This document shows positions 40,126-51,758 of a DNA stretch of 64,000 nt, in pieces; position 1 is the stretch's first letter, and every line of letters starts with the position of its first letter. The notes under the pieces were generated by a model. The model was given only the letters and a program-made list of their open reading frames with translations. It did not search any database and was not told the origin of the DNA. Source of the DNA: Diphasiastrum complanatum (Eukaryota > Streptophyta > Lycopodiopsida > Lycopodiales > Lycopodiaceae); the NCBI GenBank assembly GCA_029204225.1, contig CM055099.1:64663614-64727613 (forward strand), written 5' to 3'. The translations under genes were made by a program, and so were the position numbers.

Positions 40126-40247
40126 GGTATCAAAGTTAGATAAGTAGTGACTCATGTAAGGGCATCAAGGTTAGACCAAGCAATGACTCATGTTAAGGGA
40201 CTCATGTAAGGGCATCAAGGTTAGACAAGCAATGACTCATGTGCTAG
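40126..40247. repeat. tandem repeat of about 36 bp, 3 copies
   Basis: Units based on GGCATCAAGGTTAGACAAGC followed by AATGACTCATGTAAG start at 40126, 40161 and 40211. The middle copy carries an extra partial ACTCATGTAAGGG duplication. Confidence 0.85.
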
Positions 40248-40597
40248 GGCCATGCACGACAAGGGCATCTTCACTTGTTCCCACAAAGAACCATCAAAGT
40301 CCAACATCCAACCGATTAATCGTAAAAAATTGAACTAGCTTGTCTTAGTCCACATTTACTAAGAAGTGGAAAAGGGAGAATAAACCAATAAATGGGAAAA
40401 AAATGACCTGCTTCAAAAGAAGAACAACGGGGTGTGAGCACTCATGTTCACTCAACCCCAGCTTTGCTAACATTATTTGTACTGTGAGGAGGTGCAAGGA
40501 CTCAAAAGACTTGACTTTGCTTGCTTGTGCTTTCATTTTTGGGAATTTTGGCATTGTACTTTGAGATCCTCAGTTCTCCTTCTTTGAGCTGACCGAC

Positions 40598-40897
40598 ATG
40601 AAGGTTTTTGGCTTCAGCTTTAGGCTGCGAAAACGGCAGCAGTTATGGATGCTAGTATTGGGGATCGTTCCTGGAGTGCTTGCCTACAAAGGATGGATGA
40701 GGCCTCCTCTCGCAGCTTTGGCGATTATGGTTCTGTTCGTCATTTCTCGGTGGCATGCCAGCCAGCTGCAACTTCAGTGGGAAGAGGAGGAGACGGCACG
40801 GCAGGCAGAAGAAAATCAGTCCACTGCAGCGGCTACTCAAATCACCAGAACAACTGCAGCAAAGAAACCCAGAAAAGCACAGAAGCACAGGAACTGA
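40598..40897 (+). CDS. small two-TM membrane protein, unknown function (99 aa)
   Basis: A single-exon frame of 99 codons with a purine at -3 of its ATG. The N-terminus is basic (RLRKRQQ), followed by two hydrophobic segments at about residues 16-30 and 37-51 separated by a YKGWMRPP loop. A Glu-rich stretch (EEEETARQAEEN), a Thr/Ala segment and a Lys-rich end (AAKKPRKAQKHRN) follow. The layout suggests a small membrane protein with a charged cytosolic tail. GC content is higher than in the flanks, which supports real coding, and the other frames give no better protein. I do not recognise the family. Upstream exons or a non-coding origin cannot be excluded. Confidence 0.6.
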   Translation: MKVFGFSFRLRKRQQLWMLVLGIVPGVLAYKGWMRPPLAALAIMVLFVISRWHASQLQLQWEEEETARQAEENQSTAAATQITRTTAAKKPRKAQKHRN

Positions 40898-42280
40898 CCA
40901 AGTAATCATCCTTTCATGCCAGTATATCCTCTTCAGCTGTTCTGATCCAGCAGCAATCCTGTTATGAATTGTTTCCATTGAAATTTGTTGACTCAGATCT
41001 GGTGATAGAAGTCTATGTGACATCAGTGCTCCTAAGTAATTTTTTGTGATATGGGTTTTTTCTGTTATGTTATTAAACCTTAGTTGCTCATTATTTAGTG
41101 AGGTAAGACAGACTACATTGTGATTGATCTGCCTCTTTAGGATTATTTTTCACACAAGTGTGCTATCCAGCTCCATTTCGAGCCTTCCTTGGTCTGGAAT
41201 GTGCTCATTTGTGCTGTTGATTGGAATGGAACTCCTGACCTAAAGAAGAGGAAAGGAAGTCTTCACCAACAAACCACTTATTGGAAGACTTTGTGCCATT
41301 TTGTGGTAGTGTTGTGTGTTAAATGATTTTTGTGTAGGCCAAGGGATAGGATCTGAAACTATTGGGGATTGCAACCCAATATTGAAATTTGCTGAAAAGT
41401 GAACTTGTGGCCTATTATTGAAAGTTCTCAAATGGTCTTCCCACATGGTGTGATGTAATTTGAAATGCTATCCACAACCATTGGAAATAATGTAAAATAA
41501 ACATCACTTGGCTATAGTCACAAGTATGCATGTCCCAATGACTCACTAGTGTGTATGTCCCAGTGAGTCTTAGAGTTTAGAAAAATATTCTTGTACAATC
41601 ACTACAAGATTGTGTACTTTGTTGTGAATCAAATAAAGTTACTGTGGTTCACAATGGCCTATACAAGTTTTTGTGTGATGAGCTGTATTGTGAATCTTTC
41701 CATAACTCTAATACAATTCAGTACTTGACAATTCTTCTATGTTGATATCTTTGTAAAAGTATGAGATGTGAGGAGGGGTTGCGAGGAACATACAAATATT
41801 TTCACCCCATGGCACCTTCTTGCTCAATTGATGGGATCGTTGTGCATTTTTGCTTCAGGTAAAATATATATGTAACGATGGATTGTAATGAGGTGATTCA
41901 TGAGGCAAATTTAGATTTGGAGATATATACGAAAGAAGTTCCCTTTGATGGAGAGGAGTGATTTTTTTCCACTTTTGCAAGTGCATTTTTTAAAAAGTTT
42001 TGTATTGGAGGATTTTACACTTAGGCATAAAGGTCAATTTGCATGAAGGGTTTACCCTTCATTTGAGGTGGAGGTCAAGACTATGAACCATATGTGGCAA
42101 GATAAGATCGTGTATACCATTATACAAATCAACAAAATGCATGGTTTATTTTGCAAGAGCATGGAAAGTTCTAGAACAGAATGGTCATATTCGATGTCTT
42201 CAAGATGATTGGCCCCTATAATTTCTACTTCATTGTCCTAAGATTTTCCAATTGTCTTTCCTCTTTAGCCATGTGAACTT
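40898..42280. other. intergenic DNA
   Basis: No recognised gene. The first part may be the 3' untranslated region of the small membrane-protein gene; an AATAAA occurs near 41632. Confidence 0.45.
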
Positions 42281-42284
42281 CTCA

Positions 42285-42355
42285 TTGAATTTGCATTCAT
42301 ACAACATATGGTCAATTTCACCACACCTAACACATTTCTCTTTGATTTCTATTGT
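42285..42355 (-). pseudogene. isolated CCHC zinc knuckle (retroelement gag relic)
   Basis: The minus strand reads EIKEKCVRCGEIDHMLYECKF, a C-x2-C-x4-H-x4-C knuckle with typical spacing. No gag core was found beside it. It probably comes from a decayed LTR or LINE element. Confidence 0.45.
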
Positions 42356-42731
42356 CTGTTTTCTTGGAATGGTAGAAAATTTGTTCTTTTGTTATAGGAT
42401 TTAGAATGGATGTCTTTAGTCTTATTGCTTCATTTCAAATAAGTCTACCTTCTCTGTCATGGCTGTGGTTCCCTTTATAGAGGTTTTGGGTCTTCAATGA
42501 GAAGTTTGGTACTCAATTTTTGTCACGTGTGCTTACAAGGTTGCTTGTTTTCTATTGTGATTTCCATTGGTCAAATGCGTAACAATCATCTCCAAAATTG
42601 GATGAAGATCTAAAGGGCGAGTTTCAACTAGTTTTGACCAGTTTTTTTTGTTGTAGCCTAATATCTAGCAACCATTGCCCACTGTCCATGATCCACCCAA
42701 GGCTATAATTTTTTTTGGAAAGGCACAAAAG

Positions 42732-42733
<2 letters not shown>

Positions 42734-42778
<45 letters not shown>
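42734..42778. repeat. (AT)22 microsatellite
   Basis: A 45-bp perfect alternating AT run. Confidence 0.95.
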
Positions 42779-42781
<3 letters not shown>

Positions 42782-43479
42782 ATGACTCTCGCCAAAACAT
42801 CTTTGTTAGAAAATTGAATTGCAGGTGGAAGTGTATTACATTAAAAATTTCTCGCTTTAAGTAAAAAACATCCCCAAAAAAAAAATTGAGCTATTATATT
42901 GATAGGAACAACAAAATGAACCCATTGCATTGATTTTGAGCATCTTCCATAATATATGCAATACATGTAATATTTTGGAGACATTTTGTGAATAATATAA
43001 TCTTGTTGCATTGCTAATAAAATCATTTAAAAATAAGTATGCCACAAACACATCCTTCTAGAGTGCAGTCATGATGATTCTTAGTATTATTCCATATATC
43101 TTGAATTGCAATCCAATCAACTTTGTGCATGGAAGGGCCATTTAGTGATATCTACATAGAAAGGTCAAGGGTTTGTAGCTCCGAAATAAAATGATTCTAT
43201 CTCATTACATTTTTTTCAATGCCCTATTTCAAAACATGCTATATTGACAGAAGAATCTCAATGATATGCCACAGTTACTTAACGTGAGAAAAAGTTGCAA
43301 CTATTGTTCTTCCTTCTCGCATATATGCCCATGCGCTATGCACTTTATCGTTGAGAAAGCTCTTCCTCACAAATTCAATAAATCCTTTCAATTGTCTCAT
43401 GCACTCTTCTTGGTTAAATTATGTCCTTCCATTTATTGTTGTGAAAGGTCTCCAAAAGTTAATCAAGCCAAAGCTTTGC

Positions 43480-44300
43480 TCATGCTTACCTTCCATCATC
43501 ATCATAGAATTTTGAGCTAAACAATTTCCCTACATTGAAGCTAAAAGAGAATGAAATATTTCATATAAGCAATCGACGATTTTTGGAACATACTATGTAT
43601 CTAACATTTTGTAATCTTTCAAAAATCACTCTCTTTGTGATCCTTTGGCATCGTTGTCAACATATTGTAGCACACAATCATTCGCATTCTTTAGAAATTT
43701 CATTGTATGCTTAGTCCCTTGAGCAACGATGCTTGGGACAAAAACTTTCACCTCAATAATGTTTTTGTTGTGTCAATATAAGCACCCATGCTCATATTAT
43801 CAACGTGGTTTTCATGAAATGTTTTGTTAAGTTATTCAATTTTGGTAGAATATTTGCAAGCATGTACACACAACTGCATTTGAAATATTGTGGTCTTAAC
43901 ATAGCACAAATAGTTGATATCTCTTAATTCCTCTGATATGGTTGGCAAAAATTTAACCAGTCTTTCCATGACTAATTGACCTCACAACAACCACCTAGCT
44001 TTGTAGAATTATAATATTTTGAGAGAGTCAATGTCGAATAACTCTAATATTTTTAGTGTCTCTTTATTGTGTTTGTTGGATTTTCCAATCTATGAGTGAA
44101 CCTCATTGGCAAATTTATTGGTAAAGCTTAGCTTCACACATTTTTTTGAACCAGGTATGGATGCTAGAGCCTTTCAATGCACAATGTAGTGCATGCTCAT
44201 CATGCGTGACATTTCCCATTTCAATTTGGCAACCGCTTTTTTGCACTCATCATATTTAAAGCTACATAACAATGAAAATTCACAAAGTTCCTATTATTTC
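43480..44300 (-). pseudogene. possible hAT-like transposase remnant
   Basis: Across several broken minus-strand frames I can follow, in order, KARWLL-like (about 43990), GQLVMERLVKFLP (about 43960-43925), FQMQLCVHACKYSTK (about 43870) and NMSMGAYIDTTKTLL (about 43760-43800). This order resembles the 'TRWLS...V.ER' and later blocks of a group of hAT-derived proteins. Many stops. The reading was pieced together by eye across frameshifts. Confidence 0.35.
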
Positions 44301-44742
44301 ATGTAGTTGAATTATATTATCTACTTATGTGTAGTCCAAAAAAATTTAGAAGCAAGATGCCTATTGGTTTGTCGTACAAAGAGTACTCATCATTAATGGG
44401 CATGTATCAATGCCTCTAAACTCTTGCAAGTCACATTGGTCCTTGATAGTAATATTGTCCTATTCTTTCATGCATTATAATATAACAGTTGGATGAAAAG
44501 ATAAAGCTTGTTTTGAAGTCAAACAAACACTCGCACCGCACTACCTGTTCCCTCAACCACCGATGCTTCTCTCACCTCTGCTTCCTCACAAGGTCAATCT
44601 ATGACCACTGGAGATACAATTCCAATCACAGCTGCCCAAGCCGCCTCACCCCCACAAACTCGAGCCGTTTCGCCAGGTACCCAACGACTCATGGATATGT
44701 TCGATGAGTATTTCCAAAGACGATCACCATCGAGGGCCTAAC

Positions 44743-46281
44743 TCATTGAGGTTCTGACTCATCATCTAAGTCAGCATTGAGATTCTGCAATTGACTCTCT
44801 GGATCGAAACTGACTGGTTGCTCGATCCGTGAGTCAAAATTATCAGCAGCTTTTCCTTTGTGGTCGATGAACTGGTCTTCCACAAAAATGACATCTCTAC
44901 TGGTGAATGCCTTCTTGGTATCCAAATTGTAGAGCTTGTATGCCTTGTGGTCTGGGGAATAGCTGATAAAGATCGTTTTTCTGCTCTTGTCATCTAGCTT
45001 TCTTCTTAGATCCCCAGGGATCTGAGCAAAAGCCATGCATCCAAACACTCGAATATGTTTGAGTGATAATTTTGATCCTGTCCACACCTCATAAGGTGTC
45101 TTGCCATTCAGGGCTTTGGTGATGGATCGATTCTGCAAATAGGCGGCTGTAGTAACAGCTTCTGCCCAGAATTTCTTTGGAAGAGAGGCATGGGCCATCA
45201 TGCTCTTGGCACTTTCGATGAGTATTTGGTTCTTCCGCTCAGCTACACCATTGGACTGAGGTGAGTAGCTGGTTGTATATGGTTGAAGTATCTCGTTGGC
45301 CTTGCAGAACTCCTTGAATTCTGTGGAGATGTACTCTCCCCCTCCATCTATGCGTAGAGCCTTGATCTTCCTCTAGGTATGGTTTTCTACAGACGCCTTG
45401 AATTGCTTGAAGAACTTGAATGCTTCGGATTTGTTCTTCATATAGTAAGTTGTAGTCCTTCGAGAGAAGTCGTTGATGAAGGTTAGGAAATAGAGAGCTC
45501 CCTCGGTGAAAGCAGTCTGCATCAGGCCACAAATGCCACTATGTACAAGGTCAAGCAAGCCCTTGGATGTATGAACTGAGTCTGAACTAAAGGGACTCCT
45601 AGCATGCTTGTTGATAATACAGCTTTCGCATGGAGAAGTTGGCTTGCTGACCGAAGACAGATCTTGTACTAGACTCTGAGCTGACATTTGCTGAATATTA
45701 TTGAAGTTAAGATGGCCAAGTCTGAAATGCCACCTCATATCAGCTGATTCAGAAGTGGCTGTGTGAAGAGCTTGATTGTTAGAAGAATAACAATGGCTGA
45801 GTTTGTAAAGATAGCCGCTTCTTCTTCTGTAGGCTAGAACCTTCCGAGATTTGTCAAGAATTGTGCAACCGTCTGTATCGAATTCGACCCTTCGACCTGA
45901 ATCGATTATTTTGCTAACTGAGAGTAGATTCTTGGTCAAATTTGGAATGTGGAGAATGTTGGACAACAACTTGACTTCACCTCGTTTGAATTCAACTCTG
46001 ACTGTTCCTTCACCTTCAATTCAATGTGATGAGTTGTCTCCAAGTTACACAACTCGAGAGTGGGCGAATGACTTGTAGTCTTTGACCCAGTCGCGATGGT
46101 GAGTCATGTGTTGAGTTGCTCCGGAGTCTAGATACCAGGAATAGATATTCTGTTGTTTTTCGACTTTGTTCATGAAGGCTGCTTCATCATCTTCTTCTTC
46201 TTCTTGTTGATTTGAGTGACTGGTTGTAGCACTATGTGCTTGTTGTTGAAACTGCTTCTTCTTTTCGTTGTTGTACTTCAA
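44743..46281 (-). pseudogene. copia B protease and integrase
   Basis: A single frame holds the protease site YLDSGATQHMTH, the GAG-pre-integrase zinc region (HFRLGHLNFNNIQ, CESCIINKHARSPF), integrase Asp 1 (TFINDFSRR), Asp 2 (RIDGGGEYI), Glu (SNGVAERKN) and the C-terminal FISYSPDHKAYKLYN and SRDVIFVED blocks. All three catalytic acids are present. In-frame stops lie at 46045-46047 (TAA), 46021-46023 (TGA) and 45373-45375 (TAG), so the frame is dead by nonsense mutation and not by frameshift. Confidence 0.87.
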
Positions 46282-47014
46282 AGTTCGGCATTCCTTGATT
46301 CTGTGGCCAGTCCTCTTACAGTATCTGCAGAAAAATTTCTGCGCTGGTTGGAATGATGAAGAGCTTGAATTCGATCATGAACCGAAATTTGGTCCAGACT
46401 GCATGTTGCTCTTCTTGTCAATAGAGCCTGACTTTGTAGATCTCTTGGACCTAAACTTCTGATTTTTTGAATACAGAACTTGAAGATCCGATTTTGAGCC
46501 TGAGGAGGATACAGATCTTCTGATCTCCTCTTGTAGGAGCAACGATATTACTCTTGATAGAGTGAGGTGCTCCTGGGTAGAAATTGCCATTACCCAATTT
46601 TCGTAGGCTTTAGGTAGACTCGATAATAGAGTCATGAGTGCATCGAAATCTTCTATGACTGAGCCGGTTGCAGTCATCTGCTCCATAAGATTTTTGAACG
46701 TGTAAAGGTGATTCAAGACACTATTTGCATCAGACATTCTGAGAGATGAAGCTTGGACTAACATCTCTTATGTCGTAGAGAGTTGCTAGGATGTCCCATT
46801 CATGTCTGAACAGCACGTATGTGGTGGATCTGAGTATCCTTGATGTTGAGGGTGATCATGGTAAATGCTTTGCCATCTCTTAGTCTCCACTTGGTGATGA
46901 TGACTGCATCACCTTTTGGTTTGAGCTCTGTGCCATCAATGATGTCTCACAGTTCTTTGGCTAGAAGTATCATGGTAGTTATCTCCATCAAGTTTGTCAA
47001 TGAGAGATGAACTA
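46282..47014 (-). pseudogene. copia B gag with CCHC knuckle
   Basis: It starts MFESSSSLIDKLDGDNYH at about 47014. The part between about 46960 and 46764 is frame-damaged; 46764-46375 is an open UBN2-type core (LMEQMTATGSVIEDFDALMT, LSSLPKAYENWV). A TGA at 46375 is followed in the same frame by the knuckle FFCRYCKRTGHRIKECRTL. Confidence 0.82.
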
Positions 47015-47020
47015 GATTCA

Positions 47021-47481
47021 AACATTCTGTCTGCATAAATGAACCAAAACTGTAGCTCTACAAAAATGAACTAAAATAGCCATAGGCGACACTGTCGGGT
47101 TTTTTTGCGAAAAAGACGAAAAATGAGAAGGTGCCCTTAAATCTCATTTAGGGTTGCCCCACACTTTGCCAAAGTCATTTCCTTAACATTTGAGGCTCTT
47201 TGGCAAAAGCGAAAAATGCGACACTGTGATTTTACACAAGATTTTTGTCCGGCGAAAAATGCAAAAAAAGAGACGCTGCATTTTTCAACGGAATTCTTGA
47301 CAAAAAAAAAAAAAAAAAAAGGAGACACTGTCGTAAACTCCGTGTAATTCTGCAGACTGTGTAAAAACAATTGTAATTCTGCAGACTGTATAAACACATG
47401 GGAAAAACCACAGAACTGGATAAACAATGGATGAAGATTAAAATCGATTAGACGATTGGTAAGAAGGAGAATAATTTAACA
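47021..47481 (-). repeat. partial LTR between elements A and B
   Basis: On the minus strand it starts TGTTAAATTATTC at 47481 just after the polypurine tract CTAAATTAAGGGGGAG-like (TTAAGGGGGAG). It matches the 5' LTR of element A down to ATGCAGA-AGAA at 47021, where it breaks into the gag start of element B. The TATA, GA-repeat and 3' end of the LTR are missing. Confidence 0.8.
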
Positions 47482-47489
47482 CTCCCCCT

Positions 47490-48326
47490 TAATCTAAATC
47501 CTTGAATGCCTTGACATTCAAACTTAGTTTTACACAGAATCTTTTGTGTGACTCCAAACTTAATGCTTTAGTAAAAACATTGTTGTCATATCTTGCGTTC
47601 TACAGTACTGCAATCTGACCTCTTCGTTGAGAACTTTGCTTCTGACGAAATGATACTTCAGTTCAATGTGCTTACTCCTAGAATGAAATCTAGGGTTGGC
47701 TATAAAGCGATGGCACTTTGATTATCATAAAATAATGTCGTCGGATCATATTGATTCAAACCGATATCTGAGAGTAAATTCCTCAACCAAATTGCTTCCT
47801 TTGTAACTTGAGAGGCTGCGATATACTCTGATTCAGTGGAAGATAGAGCTATCGAAGATTGCTTGTGACTATTCCAAGAAACTAGGCCATTGTTGAGGAA
47901 GAATGTAAATCTAGAAGTGGATTTACGTGTCTACATCTCCTGCCCAACTTGCATTTGTGTAACCACTAAGTAAATTGAGTGTTATACCAAGATTAGTCAT
48001 AAACTGACTGAGAGAGCTGACTGCAAAAGCTATGTCTGGCCTGGTACAGATCATGGCGTATATAAGAGATCCTATAATAGAATGGTAAGGATGCTCATGC
48101 ATCTGCTGCTTCTCATAAATTGTTTGGGGACACTGGTCCTTTGACAATTTGAGTCCTGGTTCCATTGGTGAGAGTTCGAGTTGCACAATGGAAATGTCTT
48201 CTTCAATGAGTCCATTGAGATTTGTTGTCTGTACATCCATTTGATGTATTTCCAAATCTGCTGCAGCGACAAATGATAGCAAAAGTCGAATAGAAGAATG
48301 CTTGACTGCTGGATTGAAGGTCTCAA
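47490..48326 (-). pseudogene. copia A RT and RNase H remnant
   Basis: The minus strand shows the RT block EIHQMDVQTTNLNGLIEEDI, then jumps to the family block SPMEPGLKLSKDQCP and YHSIIGSLIYAMICTRPDIA. The YxDD-containing middle is absent. RNase H follows after a frameshift (YTNASWAGDVDT, then sequence near 47860-47770 resembling the 'FYNSHKQSSIALSSTESEY' block), and the tail runs to the polypurine tract. Confidence 0.75.
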
Positions 48327-48529
48327 TGTAATCGACGTTGTATACCTGAGAAAATCCTCTAACTACAAGTCGTGCCTTTCTTCTGTTGATGCTTCCATCT
48401 GCGTTGTACTTGACTTTGAAAATCCATTTGCAATCGACTAGTTTCTGCTAGCAGGTAATTCGACAATTGTCCACGTCTGGTTCTTAATACGAGATGAATA
48501 CTCTTTATTCATAGCTTCTTTCCAAAAAT

Positions 48530-49400
48530 CTAAATCAGGCTGACTAAGTGCCTCTTGGACAGACGTCGGTTCCTAAACAAGATAAGCTGCAGACTCGTCG
48601 ATATACCGGTTAGGTGGTCTGCTAGTCCTTGAAGATCTTCTGGGTAATATAGGAAGTTGATTATTTCCATCATACTGTAGTTGCTGATCTGCAACATCAT
48701 CATCTTCTGATCCGTCGTTGATTTGTTGTTCGTCAAGAGTAGAGGAGCTTGGACCTTCAATAGGAATAGTCAACTAAGGAATTAGAAAGTTCAAAGCGTC
48801 AAGAGAATCTGATAGGTCAGCTACATGGGGACTACCCTTTCCTTTGAGGTCTTGAAAGTGATCTTCGATGAAGATGACATCTCATCTAGTGAATATCTTT
48901 GACTCGATGGGATCGAACAACTTGTAGGCTTGATCTGAAGTAGTGTAGCTGATGAAAACACACTTGATACTCTGGAAGTCGAGCTTCTTCCTGAGATCAC
49001 GAGGTATCTGTGCAAAAGCAGTACATCCAAAAACTCATAAGTTTGATAAAGAAGGTCTGGTACCTGTCACCAAACTTCAAATGGCGTTTTGTCTGAGAGG
49101 CCTTTAGAAGAATATCTGTTCTAAATATAAGTTGTTGTTGAAACAGCTTCAGCCCAGAAGCACTTCAGAAGTGTCGCATGCGATAACATGCACTTTGCTG
49201 ATTCAACTAAGGTTCTGTTCTTTCTCTCAGCAAGACCATTTGATTGAGGCGAATAGGAAGTGATGTATTGTTGCTCAATGCCATTGTTAAGACAATAATC
49301 CTTGTATTTGTTGGAGATGTATTCTCCCCTGTTATCTGACCTCAGTGCTTTGATTCATTTGTCAATTTGATTCTCAGCATGCTCTTTGAATTGTCTACCT
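48530..49400 (-). pseudogene. copia A integrase C-terminal part and linker
   Basis: Broken minus-strand frames resemble the integrase core end (NGVAERKN-like near 49230) and the KLRVFGC/FIG-Y...AYKLFDP/SRDVIF blocks (about 49030-48860). The pol linker contains LPRRSSRTSRPPNRYIDESA (about 48640-48590), a typical Arg/Ser/Pro-rich joint between integrase and RT. Confidence 0.68.
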
Positions 49401-49479
49401 TGATGAAAACCTTTGATTTGTGTTTGCTTGTTGATCAGGTTGCTTGGCTACGTTTTTCGGTTGGAGAATTCGGCAATCC

Positions 49480-50156
49480 TTGATCTCATGGTTGTTGCAC
49501 TTGCAATACCTGCAAAACATCTTCTTCTTCGATTGTGGATCTAATGATTGTGCTTGACTTTGAGTCTGTTTCTAATTCGTTGCAGCCTTCTTGGAGCTTT
49601 TCTGCTTCTATCGTTTAGAGCCTTTGTTGACAGATAGAGCCTGAGAGGAGGAAGTAGACGAAGTGTCTTGACTTCTTCAATTATCTTCTTGTACCAACAT
49701 AGTGATAACTCTAGTAAGAGTTAAATATGAGTGTGTCGATATGATCATCACCCAGTTCTCATATGTAGAGGGCAAGCTTGAAAGCAATGTCATAATTGCG
49801 TCTTGATCGTCTATGATTGATTCGATAGTAGCCATCTGTTGCAAGAGATTATTAAACTGGTTACTGTGACTCTGACGTGAATCACCAACAGACATTTTGA
49901 ATGTGAAGAATTTCCTTCGTAGATGTAACTTAGTAGTTACGTCCCTCACGTCATATAGTGAATTCAAAATGTCCCAAACGTCCTTTGATGTTTTGGCTTC
50001 AGCTATGTGTCCAATCTGTGTATTTGATATATTGAGGATAATAAGCGCGAAAGCTTTACCATCCTTTGATTTCCACTTTGAGTTGTCGTCTTCAGGGTTT
50101 ACTTCTATACCTGTAACAACATCCCATAAGTCGCTAGCGATTAGCAAGGTCTTCAT
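49480..50156 (-). pseudogene. copia A gag
   Basis: The open frame 50156-49677 is a UBN2-type gag (LWDVVTGIEVNPEDDNSKWK, NISNTQIGHIAEAKTSKDVW, LSSLPSTYENWVMIIS), related to the gag of element B. A stop follows, then at about 49525-49490 the knuckle FCRYCKCNNHEIKDC. The N-terminal start is probably just upstream of 50156 in damaged sequence. Confidence 0.82.
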
Positions 50157-50338
50157 CTTAAATTTTCACAAATGATAATTGGATCCAATCAGGCCAACAA
50201 TAGAAAATCAATTCTTTGATACTGGAAGGTTGAAAAGAACTGAAGAGTATGATATCAATTTGATATCGCAAAAGATATCAAGTATTAGATCTTTCGCTCT
50301 GATATCATGTTGGAATCAGATAAAGAAGTAATGATACT

Positions 50339-50350
50339 GCCTTGATACCA
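50339..50350 (-). other. primer binding site of copia A
   Basis: The minus strand reads TGGTATCAAGGC right beside the LTR end (...CCGACA), close to the initiator tRNA-Met PBS TGGTATCAGAGC. A second PBS-like TGATATCAGAGC lies about 45 bp further inside (about 50296-50307). Confidence 0.65.
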
Positions 50351-51066
<716 letters not shown>

Positions 51067-51758
51067 CAAGGACAACCGTGATTTGATCTTTGACTCATTC
51101 GATTCGACACATAAGGAGATTAAAGAGTATTTGATTCACAAACTAAAACATAAACAATAGTAACCATTCACACATTATACACTAGTTTAAAGAAGATAGA
51201 GTTTAATTAAGATGTGTGAATGTACATGAGACTCTTATAAAAATATCTATTTATCAATGTACAAGTCTAGAGGATCAACTTAAAAATTGAACGATAAAGC
51301 TAGGCAAGATAGCGTGAGTGTTGTTGGATCAATAGTCTAGATCAGATAGATCGGTACATGAGGGTCTGATGATTTGATAACAAAAACATTCATTAGCTAT
51401 CTCTCTCTTTTATGTCATTGTGCATCTAACTCTGATATATACACGTTTGTAGTTACTCTATCATATGTCAGCCTTGGGCTGAGGGAGCGTGAAGTCTCGA
51501 TAGTAGTGACGGAAGTGTGAGACGTTGGTTTGTCGTTAAAACGTTAAGTCCTAAGGGGGTCGGGTCGAGAGACTATCGATGTCGAAGGACTCGAACTCTG
51601 TCTTGAACTTGTGTGTAGATCTGCAGGTTCTTCAACTATAGTAGGTTCCTGAGTAAATAACCAAGTTTGGGACTCTGTCGTGGATACCTGAAGGAAACAA
51701 CTGGTAGCTAATACAGTGGCAACTGGATCGAATGGTTGAAATGGAATTAAATTCCACA
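51067..51758 (-). repeat. 3' LTR of copia C (about 690 bp, end uncertain)
   Basis: It starts TGTGGAATTTAATTCC at 51758 after the polypurine tract. The far end is not clear: the sequence meets the truncated LTR of element A at about 51066. A TATA-like stretch lies at about 51230-51250 on the minus strand. Confidence 0.6.

Larger units (their letters stand above)
44480..47020 (-). mobile_element. copia element B (gag to integrase), 3' truncated
   Basis: On the minus strand gag (about 47014-46375), CCHC knuckle (about 46340), protease (about 46230), GAG-pre-integrase (45969-45650) and integrase (to 44743) follow in one continuous reading frame broken only by stop codons. RT, RNase H and the 3' LTR are missing; recognisable sequence fades below 44740. 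Its gag start abuts the partial LTR at 47021-47481 of element A with no leader or PBS in between. Confidence 0.85.

Noticed and set aside
44489..44707. Plus-strand open frame at the end of copia B
   Set aside because: Antisense to the decayed pol linker of element B; no recognised domain.
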